Source: Xylaria sp. FL1777
Lineage: Eukaryota; Ascomycota; Sordariomycetes; Xylariales; Xylariaceae
Assembly: GCA_022578965.1 (NCBI GenBank)
Contig: MU400523.1
Span: 186,001-250,000, forward strand
Direction of reading: 5' to 3'
Length of the DNA: 64,000 nt
Shown here: positions 12,187 through 24,314 of the stretch, piece after piece
Position numbering within the stretch: position 1 is the stretch's first letter
Layout: each line of letters begins with the position of its first letter
The notes under the pieces: generated by a model
What the model saw: only the letters and a program-made list of their open reading frames with translations
Told to the model about the DNA's origin: nothing
Databases searched by the model: none
Program-made: the position numbers and the translations under genes

Positions 12187-15165
12187 ATGGGTAGTTGGAC
12201 TGCGTTTCTGTTGACCTACCTCTTCGGTGGTGTCACCTTCGTTCCTCTCGTCGTAATCGCCGTCCTGCTGCACGCTCACCTCACCTTCCCTGTCCACGAT
12301 GGTTCTAGCTCCGCTCGGGTTAGCGATGCCGACAGCATAGTCCAGCCGGGCGACGACACGAGCGATCTCGAAGCTGCCCAGAAGGAGGAGTCGAGACAGA
12401 AACTCCTAGCCGATTCCGACGTAGCCGCCGGGTATTTCGCAGTATGCCGTGAATATACACCCATGGGCATCAACGCCAAACCTATCGAGCGTTCCACCCC
12501 TGTTGGATCCACGACCGTTGCGGCTCCGAGCCCGAGCGTCTACCAGACCATGTACAGGAGTATCTTCGATCGCAAACAGCCACCTAGTCCATTGGATGAT
12601 AATAAGAGTGTCAGTCAGCGGCCGAAGCGAGCTGGTAATGTGTTCTACGTTGTCCTGAGGTAAGTCTAGTGGATACCCTCCTATACGATCGAGCCGGGAC
12701 TAATAGTCGATCACGATAGACATGGTCATCTCATGCTTTTCGACGACGACGAACAACTCGAAGTGCGACATGTCATTTCCCTAGCCAACCACAACGTCAG
12801 CATATACTCGGGAGGAGACTGTACACCAGAAGGCGAACTATTCATTAAGCGAAATGCAATCTGTCTAACTAGGAGAGCAGTCAAGAAAGAGACCATTCCC
12901 GATATACAAGTTTCAAAGCCGTTCTACTTGTTTTCGGAGAACTGCTCGGCCAAGGAGGACTTCTACTTTGCTTTGCTGAGAAACCAGGAGCAGACATTTG
13001 CTACCCAGAACATTGCCCCCAAACCACTACGATTTGATGTTACGCACATTATATCTCTTGTCCAAAAATTGCATGCGTCGGAAGACCACACGCAAACTCG
13101 ATGGCTCAATGCCTTCATAGGCAGGCTATTCCTAGGTATTCACCAAACCAAGGATATCGAGAGCTTAATAATAGAGAAGCTCACCAAAAAGATATCGCGC
13201 GTTAAACGCCCTTCTTTTCTTACAAGGGTTGCCATCCAGGGCATTAACACAGGTGACTCTGCGCCATATTTTACGAATCCTCGCCTAAAAGACCTCAATG
13301 TTGAAGGGGAATTAGTGACGGAGGCCGATCTCAAATATACTGGTAATTTTAGGCTTGAGGTAGCAGCTACTGCCCGTATTGATCTCGGTCCCCGCTTCAA
13401 AGCCCGAGAGGTGAATCTGGTTCTCGCTGTAGTATTGAGGAAGCTAGAGGGTCATATCTTCTTCAAGGTCAAGCCACCTCCAAGTAACCGAATTTGGTTT
13501 TGCTTCCAGTCTATGCCAAAGATGGAAATGACTATTGAGCCTATTGTCAGCTCAAGGCAAATCACGTATACCGTCATTCTGCGACAAATAGAAAACCGGA
13601 TCAAGGAAGTTGTTGCGGAAACGTTAGTCTTGCCGTTCTGGGACGACACACCGTTCTTCTCTACAGAGCATAAAAAATGGCGTGGCGGCATATTTGACGG
13701 AGATGATGAAGTCGTACATTCTCCTGGACATGCGGCCATCGCTGCCCAACTTGGAAATGTCGATGAGGTCAGTCGCCTTGAGCAGGCAGCGCCTGAAGCA
13801 TCTCCCGAAATACCAACAGTAGAGAAGAATCACAATGTACCTGTCGTTGAGAATAATCAACCGACGGGGTTTTGGGCACGAAAGCTGAACAAGGGATCAC
13901 AGGCCACTACTAACCAGCTCAGCTCGGCATCGACAACAGCCGTAGATACAAAGCACTTGTCAAGCAGCTATCCAGATGTGCCACGCCCTATTCGGTCTGG
14001 TTCGTTCTCTATGTCAAGCCCTGTAATTGGTACAGAGGCCGCTCATGCAGAAGTATTTAAGCCCGCTCCGTCACATAATAGTCACGACGACGCTGTGAGC
14101 ACGATGACAAGCATCTCTGCTCGGTCTCGAACACACTCACCAGCACAAACCCCAGTCGGCTCGCCTTCAAACTCGTTACCAATAATATCAACCCTGACTT
14201 CTTCATCAAACTCATCAGCTGATGCAATGCCCGAAACGGAAAATGACGAATGTACTCCTAAGGGTCCAGCGAGACGCCATACGGCCTCATCTTCCGAAAG
14301 CGTGTTAAGTAACGATCAGCTACCAGATTCGCCTAGCCTATCGAGCAGAACTTCGATCAAAAGTGGGACAGGCTCTATTTCTAAGGGATTCTTCACACGC
14401 AAAGAGCCTTCCTCCCCTAAGATAACCGACGGTACTCCTGAAACTAAGAACAAAACACTTGCCGCTATGTCCAACGCCGCTGCTACGGCAAAACGATGGG
14501 GCTGGGGTGCTATCCGGCAGGCCGAGCGAAACACGAACGGTAGAAAATTATCAGATCCTCCCGTAGATCTCAATCAGCCGATGGGACGCGGTCAGCCACT
14601 TCCTCCTCCCGGAACCCCACTGCCCCGACCAGGGGAAATAGCAACGCCCGCTGCCATACCGAAACGAAAGCCTATAGCGCCCCCACCACAGCTAACGTCT
14701 AAGGGCTCCAAAGATCTCAATGAGCAGAAGAAAGAGCGTCGGCACCTTCCGCCACCACCCCTTCCAAGGCGCCGGCGAGTATCCGAGCTCCATGCTAACC
14801 AGAATACGGAAGAGCACCTACTCGTTGTCGAGGCTCCTGCTGACTCCGAACCGGATTCACCGTCTGCTGAGACGGCGAATTACGTGGGGCCATGGGTTGA
14901 AGACGCAGATGATGCGGAAGATGCAGAAGAACTAGAAGAACTGAAAGAACTAGAAGGAAACAAGCACGAGTCAATAGTCGAAGAATCACCACCATCAGCT
15001 GGTAGCCTAGCTGAATGGCCTGAGCTGAGTCAGCCCCCCACCTTGGAAGGGGAGGACGCCAATATTATCATGGCACAAGACCAAAGAGACGAGGACTACT
15101 CAAGCTGGATAGATAATCCTGAGTTCAAAGAAGCAGACGTCGTCAACGCTCAGAGCGAACAATGA
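12187..15165 (+). CDS. TEX2: TEX2/NVJ2-like SMP-domain lipid-transfer protein
   Basis: Probable membrane-contact-site lipid transfer protein; yeast Nvj2 is the best-known relative. Exons are 12187-12659 and 12720-15165 (GTAAGT to GATAG), giving 972 residues. The N-terminus has one membrane anchor (residues about 5-28, FLLTYLFGGVTFVPLVVIAV), expected in the ER. A PH-like segment spans the exon junction (FYVVLRHGHLMLFDDDEQLE). The SMP domain covers about residues 260-465, with TRWLNAFIGRLFLGIHQT, FRLEVAATARIDLGPRFKAR and IENRIKEVVAETLVLPFWDD. The remainder is a Ser/Pro-rich, probably disordered tail with proline runs and an acidic EELEELKELEG stretch. It is co-directional with REV3. TEX2 is a known neighbour of MAT loci in Hypocreales; that name rests on family and synteny knowledge. 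Confidence 0.9.
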
Positions 15166-16789
15166 ATTACTAATATTTATGCATACTTGGAGTTTTAGGG
15201 CCGGGTCGGATCCCACAAAGGTCAGTCAATGCGCAACCGCAAAGCCTCGGAGAAGCCCATTAGCATTGTTATTTATTATTGGTTGGCATGAACACAACAG
15301 ACAGGGAAGGCTAGGAGTTCTGGAATCTAAGGTCAACGAATGAAGTTTGTGTCTTTGGATACTTGTGTCTCTGTTTAGTCCACATTTGATAAGTCGTTAA
15401 TTGCTATGGTCTTTCCTGCTTATATGTTTATCATAGATCAATGGGTGGTAAACTTATATGAGCGAGGCAGAGCCCTCCACCACAAGTATCTAGCATCACA
15501 ACTCCATCATATAATGAAAGTCATAGAACCGCGCCCATAGTTCCTACGACAGTACCCTAATGCGCTAAATCGCTTCCAACACCGACTATATGTTTTAGTA
15601 GAGCTATTACATATCTTACTCCTTTTTCTCTATGGAATGCTGCACACCCGTCCCCCCCCCCTTTCTCAGGCTAGTTCTCCGTCAGTAGTCTCGATTCTGT
15701 TAGTAGTATTCCATTCTATCGCGAGAATAAGTCAGGCGAAACCTACCAGGACACGCTCGTAGACCTTGATGGAAAATAGTCAACCGTGACGTGTTTTTGG
15801 CGTCAAAGCCCGAAGACGTCGCTCGGCAATTATGCGCGCTCTAGTAAGCTCCCACTCAGGGAGCCGTCTGCGAGCAAGGTGCTCCAAGTCTTGAACTATC
15901 CATCTCTTTACTATGACTATAGTTGGAAGCACCTCTTCCCCAACTCAACCAAACTATCTTCCTGTACGGTAGAGTGCCTCGTAAAACCTCAGCATCGCGT
16001 CGTTAATGCCCGTCCGAGAAGTACTACTCCTTCAGCGCATCACGCCTCCATTTTCCTACCGTTCTAAACGGTCTGCTTCTATAGTCTTCTAATTTTGGTC
16101 TCGAAACGTCCGTAGGCGCTTCTTATTTCCCCTTTTATGCCAGCCGTGGTAAGCTTAGCTCCTATATCCCAAGCTGCCTTCATGAGAAGGGCTTGTAATA
16201 GGGGGTTGAAAAGGGTGTTCAATCTCTGTGATAATCTCCGATGGAGTTAAGGAGCTCTGGAGATCTCAACTCCTGCTGCTCTCGCGGAATATCACAACCT
16301 ACACCTGGGAAGGATCTAGGCCACGCATCCCAATGTTTTCAATATCGCGAATGCCTACGAAAAGAGTCACATGTAAGGAAAAACGTAGTTCTAGTGCATG
16401 TACCGTAAATCCACCGAAAGACTACAAAGAACCTTTAGGCAAGTTTGTCTGCAGTCTCTTGCTTAATATAGGACGACTAGAACTTCCTGGGTTTAATGAA
16501 AGATACGACGATGTAGAAACTTGATATATCTACAATCATCCTTGTTTTACGCAATCGTACATTATTAAATGGCGTGTTACCTTCATCATATGATAGGCTG
16601 CGAGAAGGTGAACAGCAGGGGGATTGGCCACCTCATTCGTTATGACTTAATGAACCTATAGCCTCATCAAGCTATCCAATAGGTCTCTTTGTTGATGATG
16701 GATACAGTTTCGATGTGTTCCTTCGCTTCCATACACACTTCAACGAATTTCGCGTCCCAGAAGCCCCTCTCCGCCACCAAATCAGACGT
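15166..16789. other. Gene-poor spacer
   Basis: Short open frames occur (for example 15786-16067 and 16228-16524), but none shows family similarity, good codon pattern or splice-supported extension. There is a C homopolymer near 15651. I see no gene. Confidence 0.5.
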
Positions 16790-17360
16790 TTAAGAAGTTT
16801 CTACGCTCTGGACTGTGAGTTCGAACTGTGTACCGCCAATACCTGCCCCAGGCCCGGACGCAATGACGACGGTAGTCTTGCCGTTTTGGGTGACGTTATG
16901 CCTAATGCTGGCAAGAAAGTTGCCATCAGGCCCAGTCAACTGGCCCTCGATAGTCGCGGCGCCAGTGTTGCCAGAGCACAGAGTCCAGGCACCCTCTAAT
17001 GGGATCTTGTCGTCGAACATTCCCGAACACTTCCCACGCATAAAATGTAAGTTTCAACTTGAAAGACCGTGGAGGTGGGAGTATGGGAAGGGACATAGGA
17101 TATCCTACCTCGACTGCAAAGCCAGGGAGGCCTGCGATATAGTCCGAGTTCGCGAAGGCGTCCCAATGGGCGGTCCACTCGATGTACCCGTCAGGACCCT
17201 CGTAATATGGGCTTGACCAGTTTATAGTGCCAAAGTTAATCGACCAAGAAAGAGCCGTCAAAGTGGTGGGGGTCTGCCGAGCGGTGATCCCAGGGGCAGT
17301 AGGGTGAGCGGCAACGGAAGCCGCCAAAGCGGACACCAGTGTGGTGATCTGAGCTCGCAT
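16790..17360 (-). CDS. Small putative secreted protein, hypothetical
   Basis: I do not recognise this family. Proposed exons are 17109-17360 and 16790-17029, giving 163 residues. The N-terminus looks like a signal peptide (MRAQITTLVSALAASVAAHP, cleavage near AAHP). The mature part starts ITARQTPTTLTALSWSINFG. Exon 1 ends GFAVE at a GTAGGA donor. Exon 2 reads CSGMFDDKIPLEGAWTLCSG and then GQLTGPDGNFLASIRHNVTQ, ending QSVETS. The acceptor (GGGAAG) is weak, so the exon 2 start is the uncertain point. Reading through the donor instead gives a different, less protein-like tail. There are two cysteines in exon 2 (C85, C103). It sits in the gene-poor stretch between TEX2 and the monooxygenase. An extracellular role is inferred only from the signal peptide. 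Confidence 0.5.
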
Positions 17361-18869
17361 GCTGGGCGAGATTGAGATGCCGGAAAGTATCAGGTCCGCA
17401 ATTGGTCAGGTAAAGTCGTTGAGCTTGGAACGGTAGCCGTTGGTCTCCTCCATCTTTAGAGAGATATCGCGGAACTGGTCGTTATTTATTCAGAGGCGTC
17501 GTTCGTCTTCAACTTCGTCGGGCTAAGTGTTTTTCGTATTGATCGGTCCTTTAATCCGCCAAGCCCCTGCAGCTACCGTCAAACAGCCGCAAGGAGGATG
17601 GCGAAAAGAGAAGGTTGTGCCATTATTGTCGAATGTTCGGTCTAGTCGCTGAAGTTTCCCCGCGCGTTCTGCTACCTGTTCTCGCGTACGTATATTTTGA
17701 TACGTATGAGTGCGGCACAGAACGCAAGCGTCCAGCCTGCTTACTATCGAAATGCCTACTATACCGTAGTAATGTGTATTTTAGTGATCACTCTTATTGA
17801 GAGAGTATTACGTTTAATGGGCTTATTCTTAAATTAGGGTAGTTTTGGTAAGCAATGTTCCAAAATAGAAAGTGGCGGATGACATACCCGATGCCGTGTC
17901 TGCTAATGTGTTAATTTCATTATTAATACCTTAAGGCCCAGAGTAGACAATGTCAACGCTCAAGCAATTATAATAGTATTAGCTAAACATAGGTAAAAGC
18001 TACAATGTAGGTGAGTTGGACACTCGACTTTTGGGAGCTTTTTGTCTGCTCATATTTGTAGTTGGCAAGACAACAACTATAACCCACGCATCTTGCCGCA
18101 AAGGTCAGGAACTATCTCGTCTAGGCCTAATAATAGGACGCCCATATACTATGTATTTGATATGCCCCTTTATTGCAACGTCGTCTTCCACTGATGCGAT
18201 TGTACTCACTGTCTTGCTCAAGGTTAATAGCTGCAGTCATATTTTACAGTGCATATGCCCCATTGCGATGGAATAGATTCGCGGAACGAAGACACCGCTA
18301 TTCAACGTGAATACGGAAGGATACGGAAAGCATGAGCATAATCAACCAACCTCGCCAACGCTCGCCAGGATCCAATTGATTGATGCCTTCGCGGCCATTA
18401 ATAATTGCCATATACCATGTGTTGTTTCCCTCGGACTCCCTCGCAGTCCCTCGCAGCAATTAGTGACGATTGTAACAGTCAGCTTGAAGTTGAAATAGAC
18501 GAGTTAGTGCTTACCATTAAGGACAGTAGTAGTGCTATTATGTCGCGAATCGGGAAACCCCCGGCATACAGGGATCGGCCGCGTAAATCAGGTCGGTGAG
18601 AAACGTATCCAGCTCAAGTCTGAAGGTATTGTTTCTTTACGTATGAGTTTCAAGTTGGATTTAAGCTTGTTGATGAGCTTTCATGCTAATGAAGTGAATA
18701 ATAACGAGAACAGGCAAACAACAAGGCATGTGTAATTAGTGCGGCTTATGCCGGGCACGCCAACTCCACCGCCACCTCCGTTGGCACCACCCCTCTCGGT
18801 CGCACCCGTTCAACGTTATTTTAACATCAACAATCCGATTTCCGATGAGCAAGTGGTGATGCATCATCC
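17361..18869. other. Gene-poor spacer
   Basis: Only short open frames without family similarity. The first 100-200 bp would be the promoter of the minus-strand secreted protein gene. Nothing else is recognised. Confidence 0.5.
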
Positions 18870-19451
18870 ATGGCTACACCCTCGTCTAAAGAGTCACTAT
18901 GTTTCGTAGAGGCTGCTACAGCGAAGCAACACGGCAGAATCAACGACGATGAATATTACCACCACTTACTCGCTCACTTGGCCGGTGTAACTCATGAGAA
19001 TGACACCGAAAACGCGAATGAAGATGATTATCGACTGCGCCTTCATGACCCATTCGCCTACTCGGTCCAGCGAGTTTCCAAAGAGTTTCGGGACGCCACA
19101 GATGCAACTCTATTCGAAAACATTTTTAGAGCTTACCGGACTGGAACCTTCTCCGACCTGATAACGCGGCATGACAACTTGGAAACGAAGGACGCTAAGT
19201 ATATCCGCAAGCTATTGGCAATGCGAGCCCTTCTAGATAGACGTCCAGACGTACTTCGATTTTGCCTTGAAAGAGGCGGGTTTGAGTATGATGAGAAGTT
19301 CCAGGAAGAGGCGAATAGAATTGGGAACCAAGAGCATCCGGGCATATTTGGGGTGCTCGAGGCCTCGGAGTTTCGACGAACCCACCCGCGACGAAAGAGT
19401 CACCGTTCTGCGGCTTTTGATGCTGGTGGTTCTCTGCCGGTGGACTGGTGA
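18870..19451 (+). CDS. Hypothetical protein, weakly ankyrin-family-like
   Basis: Single open frame of 193 residues. The N-terminal half is acidic and charged (GVTHENDTENANEDDYRLR). The middle is helical, with KYIRKLLAMRALLDRRPDVL followed by RFCLERGGFEYDE, and resembles one degenerate ankyrin-type unit. The C-terminus (VLEASEFRRTHPRR ... FDAGGSLPVDW) resembles the end of a class of fungal ankyrin proteins as I remember them; this is inference, not a database match. Codon use and length suggest a real gene rather than a chance frame. It has no close neighbours: about 1.5 kb of gene-free DNA upstream and 2.8 kb downstream. Function is unknown. Confidence 0.5.
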   Translation: MATPSSKESLCFVEAATAKQHGRINDDEYYHHLLAHLAGVTHENDTENANEDDYRLRLHDPFAYSVQRVSKEFRDATDATLFENIFRAYRTGTFSDLITRHDNLETKDAKYIRKLLAMRALLDRRPDVLRFCLERGGFEYDEKFQEEANRIGNQEHPGIFGVLEASEFRRTHPRRKSHRSAAFDAGGSLPVDW

Positions 19452-22254
19452 TGGCAAGACGAGAAGACGCCAATAGCATTGTTTTCTGCTGGGAGTACAA
19501 TTAAGGGGGTAATGACACGAATCATCTAAGAGCTTGGATCGGTATAACAATGCCTTCTATAAACATGTGTCACCAAAGGCCCCCCCGACAATATCGGCTA
19601 CATGATTAATCTAGCGAGGTAGCTGACGCAATTATGCCTTGCCTTCTTTGTCGTAAGATAGGGGTAATACTTACTATACTCATCATCCGACAGAAGCAGA
19701 GCCTTCGGATGTGCCTAAGCCGTGTCCTAGTTCCGCCATTATATAGACGAGTTTATCACCGCATCCCATCGTCGGAAGGACATCGGCGACTTACGAGGAT
19801 GCAGTAACATAATTTCGGCTTATGAAGGACTCTATATCGCAGTTACGCCCTCTTCTATACTTAGAATTCCATATTGTACTGGTAATACTCAGCTTTCTAT
19901 TACCATAGACCTGAAGTTTTACTTCCTGGTCCAAGTTCCGCTTTCTCACCACTCTACTCTCTTAATACAACTATACGTCTGACCAGTACTATATACAACT
20001 ATGCGTCTAACCAAAACTAAAATGGTTTCCAAGAAAAACAAGAACTCGAAACGAGTTGTAGAAGAGAGCTCTCAAACTTCCGGAGCATCTCGTTCCAATA
20101 CTCCTGTCTCTTATCCGACTTCAAGTCCCCGGACGCCCCAACCGAACCAACCATGTGTATCACCTACCATTTCACCGAGCCTCTGTGATGGCAGCCGTTC
20201 AACACAGCGGTTTAAGTGGAACTACCGCGTGTGGGCCATAGCCCATACCTAATCAATTGAGTCATTCTAAACCGCTATATATAGACATAGCCTATTATAG
20301 CCATGCCTCCTCCCTCCCGAGAATATGCTTCAACCCAACACCCACAAGGCACTGAGCCCAGCGAGCGTAAAGCAACTCTAGCTAGCTTGGCTTAGCTCTA
20401 CCAGCCTTAGATCCCCCTTGTCACGAAGTTACACCTACGGTGTCATGGTATTTACCTAATAATTACACTTTGTTATTGCTGCTAAGTTCTATGACCTTTC
20501 TTCTGGACTCTGTTGAGCTCGGTGGCTGTCCTTGACTCTATATACAATTGGTCCGCCCTTCTTAACCTCCGGGGTCTGACCATGTCTCAGATAAGCAAGG
20601 ACTGAATAGCCTCAAGTCAGGATCCAGGGGTCTCACCGAGCTATATACGTTTATATAAGCGTACGAGGTGTTCCGTGCATTCAGCACGTGTAACAACTTA
20701 CTTGTCGAGAAAGCCCATATGCGTACATCGACCTATGAGCTTGCTGCTGACGAGGTCGATAGCGAGGGATGGAATAAGCGGGCCTATGCCGAAGATTCAC
20801 TTGTAGAAATACCGATGTCTGTGGATAACATCGAATCCTGGAGGTTTGTGTCAGGGGATATAGTCACATACAGACCCCGAGGGGTCTGCATAGTGAATTT
20901 GGTGTATATATATTGGGCTGTCCCCCCAACTGGTGTTGGGACGCCCGAGAGCCAATTGACCAATATTATGGCTACTAGCCCCCTTTTCACCTACTATATG
21001 ACTGTGTACGGGCTATCGGGCTATCTACTTACCCTGGAATAGATACCTCTGACAGTTTGGGTGCCTACTCTATAAGATTCGTATGCTATATGGAATACTC
21101 GGTACTAAAGCGTCTGCTAATCCATCGCAGTAGCGCTCCCACGAGTTCTGCCCTCATGGTGCTCTTCCTATTCTTAAATTGGTCTACTCAAACTTTCGAT
21201 GCATTTCACTAGATCACGTCAATGAGATGGTTCGCGCAGCTGTGCCTCGGTCCGAGAGCTCGGATTAATGGAGAAAAAGTTCCATGCATATTTTGGCCCA
21301 CTCCGGCCATGCCCCTTTTGGTAAAGTTCTTGACTGAAAATGAGTTAATACTGTTAAATAATGAGTTAATGAGTTAACTCTTACTGCAAGATAAGCTCTC
21401 TATCACATAGCGGTGTAGTGGCATTGGTTTTACGTAGGGTCTCTTCGATAGATTCCCCGACAAAATCTCTCGTGAGGTTTGATTTTACGGGATGGCATTT
21501 TCGTGCACGATATATCATACTTTAGAGACTGGATCGAGTTAGACGAGCTTGTTACGGCGAATTTGAGCTCTTCTCTCGCATCGCGAGTTTCCGAGTTTCC
21601 AACGGACTCGTAAGAAGACATAGTCTCCCTAGTACGACCCGCACTACCAAGTGGTATATTCAACCAGAAATCAATGAAGGCGTATAAAGGATAAAGGAAC
21701 TACAGAATTATACCAACGCAACTAACAAGTGTAAAGCGTAGTCAAGTAAGGTCCTTAGCCATATACAGCTGTCATATATGTACAGTGACTTTGAAATATA
21801 ACTCACCTGCGCCGCAGACTAGGTGTGATGGGCTGGTGCCACCCGGCCTTAAGGCAATGATTGAACCCTCCCCAAACTAATCCACAGCCTTTAGAACTAG
21901 CTGTTAGACGTAGTAGATAAGCAACTCTTTACCCCATGTATGGAGACATGTTCGACAATACTTGGCGCGAATGGCGAAATCCAGTAAGCGATAGTGCTCC
22001 TGCTAACTAAGCAGGTGGACCTTATTCTTGATAAACTCTTGTTCAAAGTGCGGAGAGATTAGAATACTTCGATTATCATGTGGTTCTGCTTTTGGTGAGA
22101 CACACATTACCCCATTACTAAATATCACAGTCCACAGTAGGTCCCAAGACGGGCCAAGAGAAGAATTAGATAGTCGTGGGGACTATTCGACCCGAATCGA
22201 GCTAAATTCTCCATTAATGCCGATTTCTACGATAACTCTAGTTCCCAAGACAAC
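19452..22254. other. Gene-poor spacer left of the monooxygenase
   Basis: About 2.8 kb. Frames at 20001-20252, 20668-21042 and 22028-22258 are short, low in complexity or poor in coding character, and I do not support them as genes. No repeat structure or transposon ends were seen. Confidence 0.45.
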
Positions 22255-24314
22255 ATGACACAAACCAAAATTGCAACTAAGGAGACAGCTGCAACCACAT
22301 TGCCTGTTCGCCCTACGACAGAGCGCCAGGGGCTCTGTTATTTCCCGAAACGAGAGCCTTGGAATCGCCATAGACCCGTCAAGGTAAGGGATCACAGACA
22401 TTACAAAAGCTCTTCGATGGCGTTACTAACTTTCTAATGGGTTATTGTCACCGGGGCAGGAATAGGGGGGATCGCAAGTGCCGTACTAATATCTCACAAA
22501 GTGAGGAATGCAAACATCCGGGTCTATGATAGACTCTCAAAAGTCGTATGTTATTTCGCGTCCACTAATATCCGTCTTTCTCAAAACTGATTGTTTTTGC
22601 GATAAGGGAGGAACTTGGGCAGCCAATTTGTACCCTGGTGTGCGATGTGACGTTCCATCGCATGTATACCGTAAGTAGAATCTAAAAACCACGGCAGAAT
22701 TAGCTAGTCACGAGCTTTCCTGAAAACCCCTGTACTGAAGACAGTCTTAGAATTAAGCTTTGAGCCTAACTTGGATTGGTCCGAGTACTATCCAAAAGGC
22801 GCAGAGATTCAGCAGTATTACGAGCGAATCGTGGCTAAGCACGGGTTGACTGATAGCATCTCTCTTCAGCACGAAGTCTTGAGGGCAGAATGGCTATCAA
22901 AAGAATCGCAGTGGGAAGTTGAGGTTCGTGACCTACGTACCGGGAAAACAATCATAGATCGGGCGGACTTCTTCATCAATTCTCAGGGGCGAATTAGCGA
23001 GCCCCAGTATCCATCAATTCAGGGACTACGCGATACCTTTAAGGGCAAAGTCATTCACACGGCTCGATGGCCCAAAGACTTCGACCATGCCGGCAAACGT
23101 GTAGCCGTCATTGGCAATGGTGCGAGTGGCCAGCAGCTGGTCCCCAACATTATCAACGACGTGGCACATATCGACCACTACGTACGGAGCAAGACCTGGG
23201 TAGCACCTATTTATGCGGGTGATCTATTCAGTGCTCAAGCTGGCCAGCCTGGTGGCCCCAAGTATTCAGAAGAAGAGAGGAAGAGGTTCCATGATGATCC
23301 TGCGGTATACCTAGAGCACCGCAGAAAACTTGAGCTCTCGTTCCATCAGAGCCACAGAGGTGTAGATGTCATCGGTAGTCAGGCTAACGAAAATCTGCGC
23401 AAAAAGATTACTGAAGTCATGCTAGAGAGATTGGGAGGAGACGAAGAATGGCTTGCGCGGGTTATTCCGGATTATGCGCCAGGCTGCAAGAGACTCACGC
23501 CTGGGCCGGGCTACTTGGAGTCTCTGAAAAATCCCAAGTTAGACTACATTACGGAAGGCATATCACACGTAAACGAGACGGGTATTGTTACTAAGGATGG
23601 CAAGGTACGTGAGGTCGACGCGATCATCACGGCGACAGGTTTCATACAAGGCTTCACCACTCTTTTCCCCGTCATCGGGAAGGACGGTGTCGATCTAAGG
23701 GAGAAGTGGGCTCCTGAAGGGGAAATCGGATATCCGGAGACATACCTGGGCGTCATGGCACCCGGATACCCGAACTACTTCTCAGTGCTCCAAGTAAGTT
23801 ATAGGAGACCCTTTCACCGATGACACAAGTTGAAGTCTAATGTTTTCAATACCAGGCTCAAGGCAACGCTCGAGGGACCACAGCTCTGCGACAGATAGAG
23901 ATGACAGTAACCTACATCGCAAAGTGCATCCGCAAAATCCAGTCCCAGAGCTACGTGTCACTCGACCCACGCGAAGACGCAGTCCAAGAGTTCAACGACA
24001 TCGTCAACGGCTTCTTCGACAACAGCGTGACGCACGACAAGTGCACGAGCTGGTTCAAGCAGGGAGCCGGCGCCGGCCGCATGCTGATCTGGTGGCCAGG
24101 GACATTTCACCACTGCGCCGACACGCTGCGCGACCCCAGATGGGAGGACTTTGAGTTCAAACGCGCGCATGGAGCGAGGCTCAATCGTTTCGAATTCTTC
24201 GGCAACGGTACGACCGTGAGGGATGACAAGGGTGATGATCAGGAGTTGACGAATTACTTGAAGTTAGTAGGGGATATCGATCTCGCTACATACCACGAAG
24301 ATTGGGATGAGTAG
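22255..24314 (+). CDS. Baeyer-Villiger-type flavin monooxygenase, possible splice defect
   Basis: Probable FAD/NADPH-dependent Baeyer-Villiger monooxygenase, a class that inserts oxygen next to a ketone; the substrate is unknown. Proposed exons are 22255-22383, 22441-22545, 22607-22670, 22751-23793 and 23856-24314, giving 599 residues. FAD motif VIVTGAGIGGIAS (GxGxxG) is in exon 2. GGTW and YPGVRCDVPSHVYQLSFEPN span exons 3-4. The class fingerprint FxGxxxHxxxWP is present as FKGKVIHTARWPKD. The NADPH motif is GNGASGQQ. The C-terminus reads QGNARGTTALRQIE to HEDWDE. Introns 2-4 are clean GT-AG. Intron 1 ends in GG (TTTCTAATGG) where AG is expected, and it contains an in-frame stop, so exon 2 may not be joined correctly. 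Either a rare acceptor is used or the gene is damaged. It is the nearest gene to the MAT core on the left. Confidence 0.85.

Noticed and set aside
20001..21042. Two hypothetical frames (83 and 124 codons)
   Set aside because: No family similarity, poor coding character and no splice-supported extension; in gene-poor DNA such frames are expected by chance.
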